A DNA stretch of 64,000 nucleotides, from contig NC_080573.1 in assembly GCF_029962835.1 (NCBI RefSeq), positions 141,775,495 through 141,839,494 of the forward strand, in the 5' to 3' direction. Shown here one piece after another: positions 37,801 to 49,800 of the stretch. Under the pieces are notes generated by a model. That model was not told where the DNA came from. It made no database searches and worked only from the letters and a program-made list of their open reading frames with translations. Position 1 is the stretch's first letter, and each line of letters starts with the position of its first letter. Position numbers and translations under genes: made by a program. This stretch comes from Magnolia sinica. Its lineage: Eukaryota; Streptophyta; Magnoliopsida; Magnoliales; Magnoliaceae.

Positions 37801-40800
37801 CAATGAACAAGTTGTCTCAGCAAATCGAGTATTTGGGTAAGTGCTATGAACAATATATAGACCAACGCTTTGATCAATTTGATGCGCGCATAACCCAACT
37901 AAAGGCTTCCGCCAGGACAAATCCCAGCATTGGGGTAGATGTCCAATTTCAGGCAGGTGGCCAGGAGGATAGACCAATGAATGGAGGTGGCCAAGGAATT
38001 AGTTATGGGCATGCACCTGTGCACCCACCCCAACAGGGGCATCAAGACTACTATTTTGAGTGGCACAACACATACGGCCTTCTGGCTAGAGAAAGTGCCC
38101 CAGAGGCTAGTATAGAGTTACCCATTGAGGCCATTTCGGTAGTAGATGAGTTTTATAATGTCTTTCCTGATGATCTACCGGATGAGTCTCCCCCTAGGAG
38201 GGATATAGAGCACACCAGAACATGGGACTCCGTAATACCTACAGCCGAGGTTGCGTTTAATAGTTCCGTTGATAGGTCCATAGGTTTCAGTCCTTATGAA
38301 GTCGTTACTGATTATAAACCTGAGAAACGTATTGATCTTGTCCCTATGTCACTGCCTCATAGGCCGTCAGAGCCTGCAGAGTCTTTTGTGCATCACATTC
38401 ATTCATGGTATCAAGAAATCAGCAGAAGATCACTACTAGTAATGAATATTACAAATTTTTTGCAGACCAGCATAAATGTTTCAAAGAATTCAATGTAAGG
38501 GACTCCGTGATGGTCCACATCAGCCCCAAGCGGTACCCTCCGAGGGTCGTTCGTAAGTTACATGCGCGTAATGCTGGACCCTTCAAAATTATAAAACGAA
38601 ACGGTCTCAATGTGCATGAGGTAGATCTTCCACCTTCCATGGGAATTAGTTCCACATTCAATGTGGAGGATCTAGTTGCATTTCAAGGGGCTATTGATGC
38701 ATTGTCTAGCCTTTCGCCTAACTATCCTGATTCATCAGACCTTTCCATTGATCTATGACCCCCTCCCGACCCATTTTTCCAGCCTCTACCTCCCATACTT
38801 ATCCGTCCCGACCCATCTTCCCAGTTACTACGTCCTATATCTACCCCTCTCGACCCATTTTTCCAACCTCTATCTCTCATACCTATTCGTCCCGACCCAT
38901 TTTCTCAGCCTCTACCTCCCATACCTACCTGTCCTGACCCATCTTCTCAGCTTCAACGTCCTATACCTACCCTTCCCGACCCATTTTCCCAGCCTCTATG
39001 TCCCAAACATACCCGTCCCGACCCGTTTTTCCAGCCTCTACCTTCCATACCTACCCGTCCCAACCCATTTTCTCAGCCTTTACCTCCCATACCTATTCTT
39101 CCTGACATTTCTTCTTAGTCACTCCCTCCTATACCTAACCTTCACACACCCAGAGAGAAAATAGAGGATATCCTGGACCATCAGATAGTTTTAACGTCAA
39201 ACGGCAAGTTTCAGAAGTACCTGATCAAGTGGATGTTACGCCTAGCTTCAGACAGCACGTGACTCACTGCGGAGGAGCTCCAGAGACTTGATCTTGACGT
39301 CCTGGAGTGGTTCAGGAGTTTTATTTTGCCAGTGGCGAAATCTTCGCAGCCGAAGAGAATTGATGGGGACATCTCGCGCATAGGCGCACGCATGCCGCCT
39401 CACCTACGCACGTACGCACTGAGTAGGAGGGCCCCACCATCGATCTGTCTCGATGACGACGTCCAGGGAGGGCCTCCTACCTAGAAGACAAAGTTTGGTT
39501 CAAAAGATTGGGCCCGATAATCAAGAAAAGCCCATCATGGGATCTCATGATCGTGGCCCACTCGTCGGATTAATTTCATATTTTAGGTTTTGTTTAATTT
39601 TATTATTTAGAACATTGTGAACGCTTTAGATTTCTCTACTTGGTTTTTATTTTAGTTTACTTCATCGCCAAGTAATAGGTTGCGCGCATGGTGCGAGTTT
39701 TGGGGTATAGGATTTTCCCTATAAATAGGCACCCCTTGTAGTTTTTTTGATTCATTGAAGTTAATAAAAAAATTCCTGCTTTATTTTTCTTCTCTCTTCA
39801 TGAGTTGTGGAAGAATTCAAAAGTGGGTGCGAAGCTCTCCCTTTTCGAAGGGCTAACTACCGTGGTGCGAAGCCACATCGATCCCGATTCACCCCCATCC
39901 TCCATCATCTTTTTTTTCCATCTTCCCCCACCATCCGTGTTTCAAATTCGTCCCTTTTGTTGCATCAGATTTCTTCATTACAGCAGGTTTCCAGATTTCG
40001 GCTCACAAGCGAGCTGAAACTTTGGCGGAACACCACACTCAGACCAGAGCTCAGATCGAAGTCAGATTTGGGGGTTTTGCAGTCCAAGCCTGGCCGACCA
40101 AGGCCTAGGAATCCTTTTCTGGATTCCGTCCCCCACCACACGTGCGGCCAGCCTCAGGCGCACGTGTGCTCGCACCTGGCTCGTTGCCCACACGCAGGGA
40201 TTGTCTCGGGTTCAAGTTTCTTCCTATTTTCCTCTCTTTTATACATGATTTCATAAATCCTTACCCTAGATTACATTATCCCTAATTGATTTGACCCTTT
40301 TCTCATCCTAGGGTTCCTTGAATTGAGATTAGGGAATCCTTTGGATTAGGGACTGATTCTTATGCATGTGTGGGTGATTTCTATTTCCCTTTGAGTATTG
40401 TTTGGTTCATAATTTTCATTGATTCAGCCCTAACGTGTGTAGGCCTAGATCCGGATAGATTCCCCTTTAATTGAATGTTTGGATTTTCATGTGGGATGTG
40501 GAATTTGTGTGATTGTTTCTGAAATGGTGTGATCTAAGCCTGAAATCTTGGATATCATATTTAAATTCATGTCCTGCATCAACCTTGATGAGTTTTTTTT
40601 TTTGGTATATCCTCATCGTCCATCCATTTTCACAACTCATTTGATGATTTGATCCGAAACCTTTAGTAGATCCAAACCTCAGGTGGATCATACCACTAGA
40701 AACAATGGTGGATGACCAATAAAACATTTTGGGGGCCATAAGAGTTTTGTACGATGCTAATCTTTGTATTTTCTCTCCATCTAGGTTTGGTTGACCTTAT

Positions 40801-43800
40801 TAATGGGTTGGATGGCAAGTAAACATTATGTTGGGCCTTAGGAAGTTCTTAGTAGTGAGCGTTCAATCACCACGCTTTCCTATAATCTAGACAACGTCCA
40901 TCTAAGAGTTGGATTTGCAGAAGTTGATGGACGGTCCTGAAAACAATAATAAGGAGGGCGTTTTCCCATCCAAAACAAAATGACATTCATTTTATAAAAT
41001 AACATGCAATAAATATTAAATCACCCAGAAAAAACTGTGGTACATTCATTTCCAAGAGTAAAGTAAGTGTGACTTCAATTGAATGTCTATTATTGTGCTT
41101 AGCCACCCCATTCTGTTGAGAGATAGCTTAAGAAGTTTAGTGAATAATACTATGACATTAGAAATAGGACAATCACGAGACAAATTCCAATGCATTATCA
41201 AATCTAACAATGCAAAGAGTTGAGCCGAGTTGACACCCTGATCCATAGCTCAAGTGGTAGATGGAGTGAAAGATACCTCGTTTCAACACTGAGGTCTTGG
41301 TATCGATCCCTAGTGGGGGTGGCTAACAGTGAAGTGTGAACTGACAGTGGGGTGTACTAATAAGCTAACCAAAAAAAAAAAAAAAGAAAAGAAAAGAAAA
41401 AGGTTGAGCCGAATTGAGTTTTTTATTTTTATTTTTCACTATGAAAATTATAATATACAGAAAAAGTTTTAAATGATTTTTCATAAGATATTACTAGGTC
41501 ATTCTAAAATAGTAATCATTTTTTTAAGGTAACAATAATAAGGATTGAACTCTGGATCGCTCACACACACTATACTGTCTCTACCAGCTCATCTAACGAG
41601 CAGGAGACGAATGGCCATCAATAAAAGAACAAAATACTGAAAACCTGACAGACTAACAGCTTGAGATGGTCCCCACACATCACAATGACCAACTTAAATG
41701 GAACAATGCTTCATTCATCAACTCTATAAGGAAAATGTCCTCTATGGTGTTTACTCAGTTAGCACATTTCGCAATTCAAACTTGATAATCTCAAAAGAGA
41801 TGGAACAAGGCTCTGTAGTTTCTAGAGAGAGAGATGGCCCATCCGGCGATGTGACTAGATAACAAAATCCTCGGGTAGCACCGTAGCATCTATTGATTCT
41901 TTTTTCAAATAGTAGACTATTCCTCTAATGTCCTCCACCAAATGTCCTGCCCTTCTTCAAGTTCTAAAAAGGGCAGTGAGAAAGGAAGAAGGTGACAAAG
42001 AAATTTATAGACTTTGTTAGCTTACTCACAGATAAAAAGGAAAATTTAAGGGCATATAAGATGGAAGATAATGACATAAATGCATTAGACTAAGTAGTTC
42101 CAAGTCTAATAATGTTGGAGGAGGTGCCATCAACTAAGGTAATAGACGTGTTGGCAGTAGGAGCAAATGAGAAAAATAAACTGTGATTTATAATAATATG
42201 ATTGAAAGCCCGAAAATCTATTATCCAGGGAAATGAATGGGATGACCCAAAGCAACAATTGATGTGAAGGGTAAGTTATTGGATGAAGGACCACTGGATG
42301 AGAGGAACCACACATTCTTCCTGTGATAATGTGGCATCAACCCTATCACCACCAGTATTGGAAGCAGTAAAGTAGCAATCTACCGTAAGCTGGAAGATCA
42401 TCAACAACCAGTGCTTGATTGGCTCTTGGAGGTTTCCAATGAAGGTCCCAACAGAAATCCACAGAATGATTAATCAACCCAAAATCTGATCATTTCTGAA
42501 TTAATACTCCTTTTTAGCAAGCCGGATAAGAGCTTTGCTGCTTTCATGTCTTTCATCTGCTTCTTCGCAAGTGTCGCATCGGACGTAAATCATAATGAGA
42601 TGATAGATGGCAAAATAACCACGAAGATATTTACCTCCATTTTAAGGAGACAAAATCTCTTCATACAACTGATGCACCTGAGAAATATACTATTAAGAGT
42701 ACATCATTCTAACCATATCCCACACATTTTTATCAGAATTAAAAACACCAAATTTTAATAGACTCTTGGTTCCATATTATTCCACAACCAGGACCTAAGC
42801 TAAGCATCATCACACATCCACTATTTATATTCAAGATCAGATTCCTCAGGTTCAATCTTCATGAGGAAGTGATCCTTCTCATGAGCTAAAAGAAACACTT
42901 CAAAAGATTTAACTTAGTTCTGCCTATTAAGTTTTACAAACATAATTGATGCATTAAATGAGGAATTGGGATTCACCCAATGATGAAGAACCAACAACCA
43001 CGCCTTTATGCTCCACAACCAACTTTTAATGAATTTGATTCAACTAGCATTGAAAAAAGTATGACCTATGATCAGATCCACAGTTAATTACATCTGCATA
43101 ACTTCCTTTGCAAAAGGTTGCACTCACCTTAAAATTATCGCAGAAAACATTATCTTTTTTTTTAAAAAAAAAACAAAAACAAAAACAAAAGAGAAGAACT
43201 CTTTCTTCTAGGGTTCAACCAACACTTTGGGATTTTTGACTACTCCCCCAAAATCTGCTTGTTATGTTAGGGTTTTGAGAGAAGAAGATCTAGATTTGAA
43301 TCACCTCTCGGTCTACTCTGATAGCATAGAAAGCCTTCAAACTGAAGAAAAGAGAAGAAAGGAAAAGAGAAAGAGGAGAAAGGTGAGAAAAGAAAAGAGG
43401 AGGCAGAAGGGCAGATCAATCTATTCACATACCCGCTCACCTTTCTCTTATCATATTAGGGCTTTCATTATTAAAGAGAAAATCACAAGAAGACCCGCTT
43501 TACTTAAATATTACATAAACTAAGCCCATGGACCTAAAGTCTACCGCAACAAATATTTTAGCCCACTAATCCACTTGAATGATTGCAATGGTCCATTTAA
43601 TCAGTGCCTCGGACTCTAAGCTGATATTCCCTACGGATGGGCAGATTTGTACTGAATTTCAGTGATGTAGTCAAAACTTCAATTTCAAAATGAAGGGTAG
43701 GATAAAACTGAATCATACCACACCATACCACAGTAACACAGAACGCAAGATAACACTTCCTAAGAACAGTATTAAAAACATTGCAAAGCAAAAATTGAAT

Positions 43801-46800
43801 AATCATGTGAGCATCGCAAGGTTCGGTCTAATAAACCTGTGGCAAGTTTCATATTATATAGGAATGAGTTACATGATATGAGTCTTTCTACTGGTTTGGA
43901 GGAAGAGTGCTCTACTTTTAGCCTCATGTTGCATTCATTCTTCCTTGATTAGACAGGAAAAAGAAGTGAACAGAAGGTGGAATTACGAACAAACTGGGCA
44001 ACCTTAAGTGAAGCAAGACAGGAGAACTTATTACCTTGATTACAGCAAATCTGTCTGGTTTTACTTCGAACTGTGCAATTTTTCCAATTATTGTTTCTAA
44101 TAAAATCCTCATTTTGTGATTATAACCAACCACTATCACCTACAGAGACAAGCAATAGGTTAGTACATACATACACATGCATAAGCACAAGCGCGCACAC
44201 ACACAAAGAAACCAATACAAATAAAGGTATAAATTGAAGATGAATTAAAATGCATGTAAAAGATGAACAAGTGTCAGCAGATTCAATAATTCCTCCATGC
44301 ATCATTATCAGCGGAATTTAGTCCTGGTCCATAAAAGTCAAAGATTTAGAAGCTCAATTCTTCTGACCTCCAAAGCAGTTTTACTATTCAGAAGAAGATT
44401 TATTTATTTTTCTTAAGCACATCTAATTTAATCGATAAGAAAAATCAATTGCACAAATTGAAGAAACTTTCCACTTCATCAAGACTTTGATATCTGAATT
44501 ACAAATTTCTTGGAATTAGGTCACCCTGAATGTCATACTATGAAATTTTAGTTAGGTTGTGATTTTCACTGAAGAACAACGCAGGCCACCGGTCCACTGC
44601 TAGAGTGATGCCAATCAGGCGCTAACACTTGCGCAAGTGCCTTTCCGCTCTGGCATGTGGGTCCACCCACCAATGTTTTAAATTGCTTATGGTATATGGT
44701 GTGTAACTTATGCTACGTAGCATAGCTTATGAAATTACCTTAAGTTGCATGTAGGCTACGCAACATGATAATTTGCATATGCTACGTGCTACATAGACTA
44801 ACTATGCTACATGCTACATAGCGCACATTACAAGTTACTTTTCACCACAACATTAAGATCAATGATGTTTTCGATTATTTGTTACATTTTTCTATTTTCA
44901 GTAAAAAAATAGTAAAATCTTTCCAATGCTTTTAGTAAAATAGAATAGGTGACAGTATTAAATCAGTCATGTTGCTCTTTCTTTACCCTAATCATTTCCC
45001 TTTCATATTACTTTAGGTTGCGTTTGGTTGCACCAATACCATAAAATTTCATTATTAATCAGTCTAATTTGGTGCAAAATATCAAGAAATTGGTGCCACC
45101 AAGCGCAACCTGAAGTAAGCTAAACGCTACGTAGCTTACACCTCATGCTTCATAGGGGTGATTGCTATGATACACACTATTCGCTATTTAAAACACCAAC
45201 ACCCACTCAACCGCAAGTGTACCACTTGGCCCATGCGGAGTGTATCTCCCTCTAGCGAGAGTTGTTAAGGGGATGATTTAATCTCCCTGGAAGCAGGGGG
45301 TGTAAAGAAATCTCACATGGGACCCATGCAGGCATTCCCATAGAACTGATCCATAGTTCTGGAGAAAATTACAATATCACAAATTTTTCTTTGCATGCAT
45401 ACAGACAGACGCAGACCCTTTTCCCTATTACGTCCAACCATGCCAAGTGCTCATACAAGAGGCCCTTTGGTCTCTGATCTACAATGGTTGAGTTCAACAG
45501 CATAGCACCTCAGCCCTACTATGCTAATATTCCAGAGCACAGCATGTGTCCAAAGGATCCTTTGATCCTTGAACAGTGCGCAATGCTAGTGCTTCCATGG
45601 ACCCACTACCAGTAGGCCCTTCCTGCTCTTTGGCAGATGTTTGCCATTCATTGCAAGCTCATGCCCACAACAAGGACAGCAATCTGCCCTTCAAGTTGCA
45701 GTGCAAACAGTGTGCAACTTATACAGTTTTGAACATTGCACTTCAATTATAATAGGCAGAATTCATGCCAATGCCGTTAAGTCCTGTTCACCAACTAGAC
45801 AGGCATCACTGTCTGGATTAGATCACCCTGCATCATGCAAAAGAGTGCATTATGTGCACTTCTACCACCAATGGTGTCCCTGTGGCACATAGCTAAAGCA
45901 ATGCTGATGCTGCACAACTAGTAAGGTATCTTAACACTTTGTAGCTGAAGAAGTCTTATGCTTCATGGCTAGGAGATATCTTGTGACACCCTAAAACTAT
46001 AAATATATCTGTCAATGCTAAACATCTGAAAGATGATCTCTGATGCTCAACAGCTCAAAGATGTTCTTTGCACACGACAGCTAGAAAGATGCTCTCCAAT
46101 GCTAAACGGCTAAAAGACCGTTGATTGCTCCTAACAATCTTTGAAGCCCTAAAACAAAACAATGCGCACAACATTCACACCTCCATGATACCCACATTGT
46201 ACTTCACTATCACGTGGATTCTATGGTTTTCACATTTAATCAAGGATTTTCTCCATGAGAAGTAATAGCGACTTGTAATATGTTGTAGCTAGGAATGTAT
46301 CATGTCCCTACGGAATGGAAAACTTCTCAAAGGTTGTGTTTGGACAGTGGAAAAGTTAATAAAGAAATAGTAACCCAGTATCCTCATGGAATGGAAAACC
46401 ATGGATTTTGATCTTCCTTCCCTTGTTTGTTTTGGATTGTAATTTTACATGGATTGGAATATACCAAGCCTTTCCTGGAGCAGAATTTATCCAATCGTGT
46501 TCAAATGACACTTGTTAGAGTCAGTGTTCGAAATATCAGTATCGCGCAATGCATCGCATCCTTGGGATACAGACACATATCGGTTATCGCATGGGATATA
46601 TCGTTTGTATCGCATAATTTATTGCACTTTTTGGGAAACATGGGGAAACATTACGAAAATGGTTGAATTTTTCAATAAAACTTCTGGGATTATTAAAAAA
46701 GACTTTAATACACACTTTTAAATTATAAAGTTTCAAAAAAGAAGTGCACATAATAGGTTTCCTTTGTATAGGGTCCTAAGCTATGCGCTGTCCGATTGAA

Positions 46801-49800
46801 CTAAGACAACTATATTCAGTATCCACCCTGTCCATCCGTTTTTCCATATCATTTCAAGACATTATCCAAAAAATAAAGCAGATCCAATAATCAGGTAGAC
46901 CATGCCATAGGAAACAATGGTGATTGACCATTAGTGGGCCACAAAAGTTTTGGATCAAGATGATAATAATTTTTTCTCTTCATTCAAACTTATGTGAAGT
47001 TATCAGCATATTGGGGCCTACAATGATGTTTATTTTTCATCTAACCTGTTCATAAGATCACAAAGGCATGGATGAAGGAAAAAAAAAAAACAAAGATCAT
47101 CCTAATCCAAAACTTCTTTGGCCCCCAAGGATTTGTTAATGGTAGACGTTCAATTTGCAATGTTTTCCATGGTGTGGTCCAATTGAGATTTGGATATGCT
47201 TAATTTTTTTAGGCTAAAACCATAAAATTATCTGGTAAAATGGATGGACAGAGTGGATAAAATACATGAATTATAGTGGGCCCACAAAGCTTACGAAGTA
47301 CACTGCTGACTATGCATCCGTTTCCCACCATGCTGGAGTGCTGTCGGATGCGGATTCCTGCTATGTTCCTGCGCTCGAAACCTAGGTGGGGCGCACTGTA
47401 ATGTTTGTAAGAAATCTACCCCGTCCATCCATATTTTGAGATCATTTTAGAACTTGAGAGCAAAAATGAGCAGGATCCAAGACTAAAGTGGGCCGCACTA
47501 AAGGAAAAGGTGGGTAGGAAAATTTCTACCATTGAAACCTCCTTGGGGTCAACAGTGATGTTAACATGCCATCTATACCGTTCATAACGTCATTCCTATT
47601 GGGATGAATTGAAAATACAAATATTAATCTGGTTCAAAACTTATATGGCCCACGAATATTTCAAGTGTAGATGTTCAATCCTCACGTTTTTGGCACACTT
47701 GAGTATCAGATCCTGCTCATTTTTTACCCCATGTCCTAAAATGATCTCACAAAACGGATGGATGGAGTGGATTCCTCAAAAACATCATAGTAGGCCCCAC
47801 TAAGGTTTCGAGCACAGGAACTTCCTACGGAAGGCTTTGCCAGGAAATCCGTGTCCAGCGCTGACGCTACTCAAGCTCAAGTTGTACGGACGTTTCAAAG
47901 TTACGTGGCCCCACAATAATGTATTTATTATATCTACACCGTTCATGCATTTGGAGAGATCATTTTAGAACATGAACCCAAAAATGAGTCATATCCAAAG
48001 CTCAAGTGGACCCCACCACAAATAGCAATGGGGGACCAATTCTCACCATTAAAACATTTGTAGGGCCCACCATAACGTTTATTTTACATCCAATCTGTTA
48101 ATTAGGTCACACAGACCTGGATGAAGAGGAAAAATAAATATCATATTGATCCAAAACTTCTGTGACCCTCAAAAGGGTTTCAATAGTAGAAGTTGAATCT
48201 ACCACTGCCGTTTGTAGTGTGGTCCACTTAATCTTTGGAGCTGCCTTATTTTCAGCTCAAGTCTTACGAAGAGCTCGCCAAATGGACAAACGGTCTGGAT
48301 ATAACACATACCTCATGATGGGACCCACAAACTTGGTGACGTTAGCTCGGTGGTGTGCGGTACTCAAAGGCTCGAATGCTCGAAGCCATTTTATTTTTGG
48401 GAAAGTAGCAGCCGAGCAGGGAGAGGGTTTCGGGATTCCGAAACCCTAAATTTCCACAAATCCCGCAAAGAAAATTGGCATTTGAATGCGGAAAGCTTGG
48501 GATTCCATTTTCGAGAAGGAGATTCAAACGACGTGTAGCTCTGATTCGAATGGCCCACCAAGTGAAGCTTCCGATCAGATCCAACCCCTTTTCAAGTATC
48601 AAATCCTCCCTCTTGAAAATTTTTTACTCCTTTTTTCTCTGATTTTGTCGAATTTTTACTATGGTAGGTGGCTACAGTAGCTATCGGCGAAAAAACCGCG
48701 CTAAAAGTTATAATATCGCACGATTTTTAGTGATATCATGCGATATGTAGGAATATCGGCCGATAATTAGCGATATATTGATCGATAACAGCTATTTCTT
48801 GATTTTTTTTCCCTAAATATCTTTCGGATAGTTTTGTATCGCAAGAGTGCAATACCGATAATATCGACCGATAGTATCGATATTGCGAACATTGGTTAGA
48901 GTATAATGAGCCTTTCCTGAAGCAGGGTTTAGACATTAAGGAATAAGATGCATAGTTTCCAGGTGATCAGTGTTTAGTTATGATCGGTGTTTCCATTGTC
49001 TATGAAAAATCGATAATATCGCCGATATTATCGGTGTCGCTGGACCGGTGATACCGAAACAACAAAAAATCGTTTCTCTTCCCAATGTCGACGAAATATC
49101 GGCGATATTTTCGATTTTATCAGAAAAAAATAGTTATTAGCGACAACTCTCCCTATTATTTCCAAAAAACAAAATAGATATAGAAAAAAAATCTCTTACC
49201 TTTTTTTCTCAAAATCTGCCTGCGGGAGTGGCTTTCGGATGGATTTGGTGGGCCAATTACGGTTGATAGCGCCGGATTTTCGGAGGTAGGAAATCTCCCT
49301 TTTTTTTTCTTTTTTTTTTTTTCCTCTTTGAAAAGAATAGATTTGAAAGAAACCCAATTTCGGTGAGGTTGAAGGGGATTTGGGTTGGGATTTGAAAAAA
49401 AGAGAAATTTCGGGAGAGATATTCGGAATTTTTTTTATACGGAAAAAACGATTGAAATCATCATTTGAGGTTTTCCAGAGAAAATGAGACGAAAGGGAAG
49501 CAGATTGACTGGTGTATACACCAACGTAGTTGTGTGGGTACGTGTCATGCGAAAACGAGCGCTGACGCTCCTCGAGCACCGAGTTGTACGAATGGTTCAA
49601 AGGAGATCAAAGTTAAATGGGCCCCAAAATGATGTATTTATTACATCCATACCGTTCATCCATTTTTCGAGATCATTTTAGAGCATGAGCCAAAAAATAA
49701 ATCATATCCAAAGCTCAAATGGACCACACCAGAAATAGTAGTGGGTAATGATTTTCACCGTTAAAACATTCGTAGGGCCCACCGTAAAGTTTATTTTCAA

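Larger units (their letters stand above)
35962..40581 (+). mobile_element. Internally deleted chromovirus (Ty3/gypsy with chromodomain)
   Basis: LTRs 35962-37171 and 39361-40581 (about 1.21 and 1.22 kb, very similar) start TGATGGGGAC and end CCTGCATCA. The target duplication ACCTT is at 35957-35961 and 40582-40586. The primer-binding site TGGTATCAGAGCC is at 37176-37188. The interior is only 2.2 kb: duplicated gag start, a short RT-proximal segment, the integrase C-terminal region, a proline-rich repeat and a chromodomain. Protease, most RT, RNase H and the integrase core are gone, so it depends on another element. It lies in the relic Copia within a protease intron. LTR similarity suggests a fairly recent insertion. 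Confidence 0.92.
40880..42360 (-). pseudogene. Copia protease-integrase relic, split by two SINEs
   Basis: Minus-strand pieces, from high to low coordinate: a VDGTSS / SSILYALKF protease-adjacent stretch (about 42140-42010), SVSKLTKSINFFVTFF (near 42010-41975), CDVWGPSQ and GFQYFV at the integrase core (about 41690-41615), RFDNALEF (about 41195-41215), then QQNGVAKHNNRHSIEV and LLLEMNVPQFF (41130-41040). The order is that of a Copia integrase. SINEs lie at 41518-41612 and 41234-41402 between these pieces. Stops and frameshifts are many. Confidence 0.8.
34096..43603 (-). mobile_element. Relic Copia retrotransposon filling a protease intron
   Basis: Two homologous LTR-like segments at 43328-43603 (5') and 34096-34385 (3') flank Copia pieces in minus orientation. 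These pieces are a tRNA-Met-type primer-binding site (43316-43326), protease/integrase pieces (40880-42360), an RNase H end (34400-34605) and a polypurine tract. Most of the reverse transcriptase is missing. The element was later invaded by a chromovirus derivative (35962-40581), MITEs (34882-35903, about 40587-40880) and two SINEs (41234-41402, 41518-41612). Target duplications could not be made out. Confidence 0.75.
46517..48893. mobile_element. Composite element with CGATA-type ends, holding three MITEs
   Basis: Left end GTGTTCGAAATATCAGTATCG, right end CGATAGTATCGATATTGCGAACA, inverted to each other and similar to 17172-17878. Inside are three GTCCATCC-core MITEs (46780-47330, 47347-47855, 47857-48370) and a GC-richer, gene-like stretch at 48400-48700. 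Limits are approximate. Confidence 0.5.

Noticed and set aside
43227-43523. 98-residue Lys/Arg-rich frame
   Set aside because: It runs through the purine-rich part of the relic Copia 5' LTR on the opposite strand.
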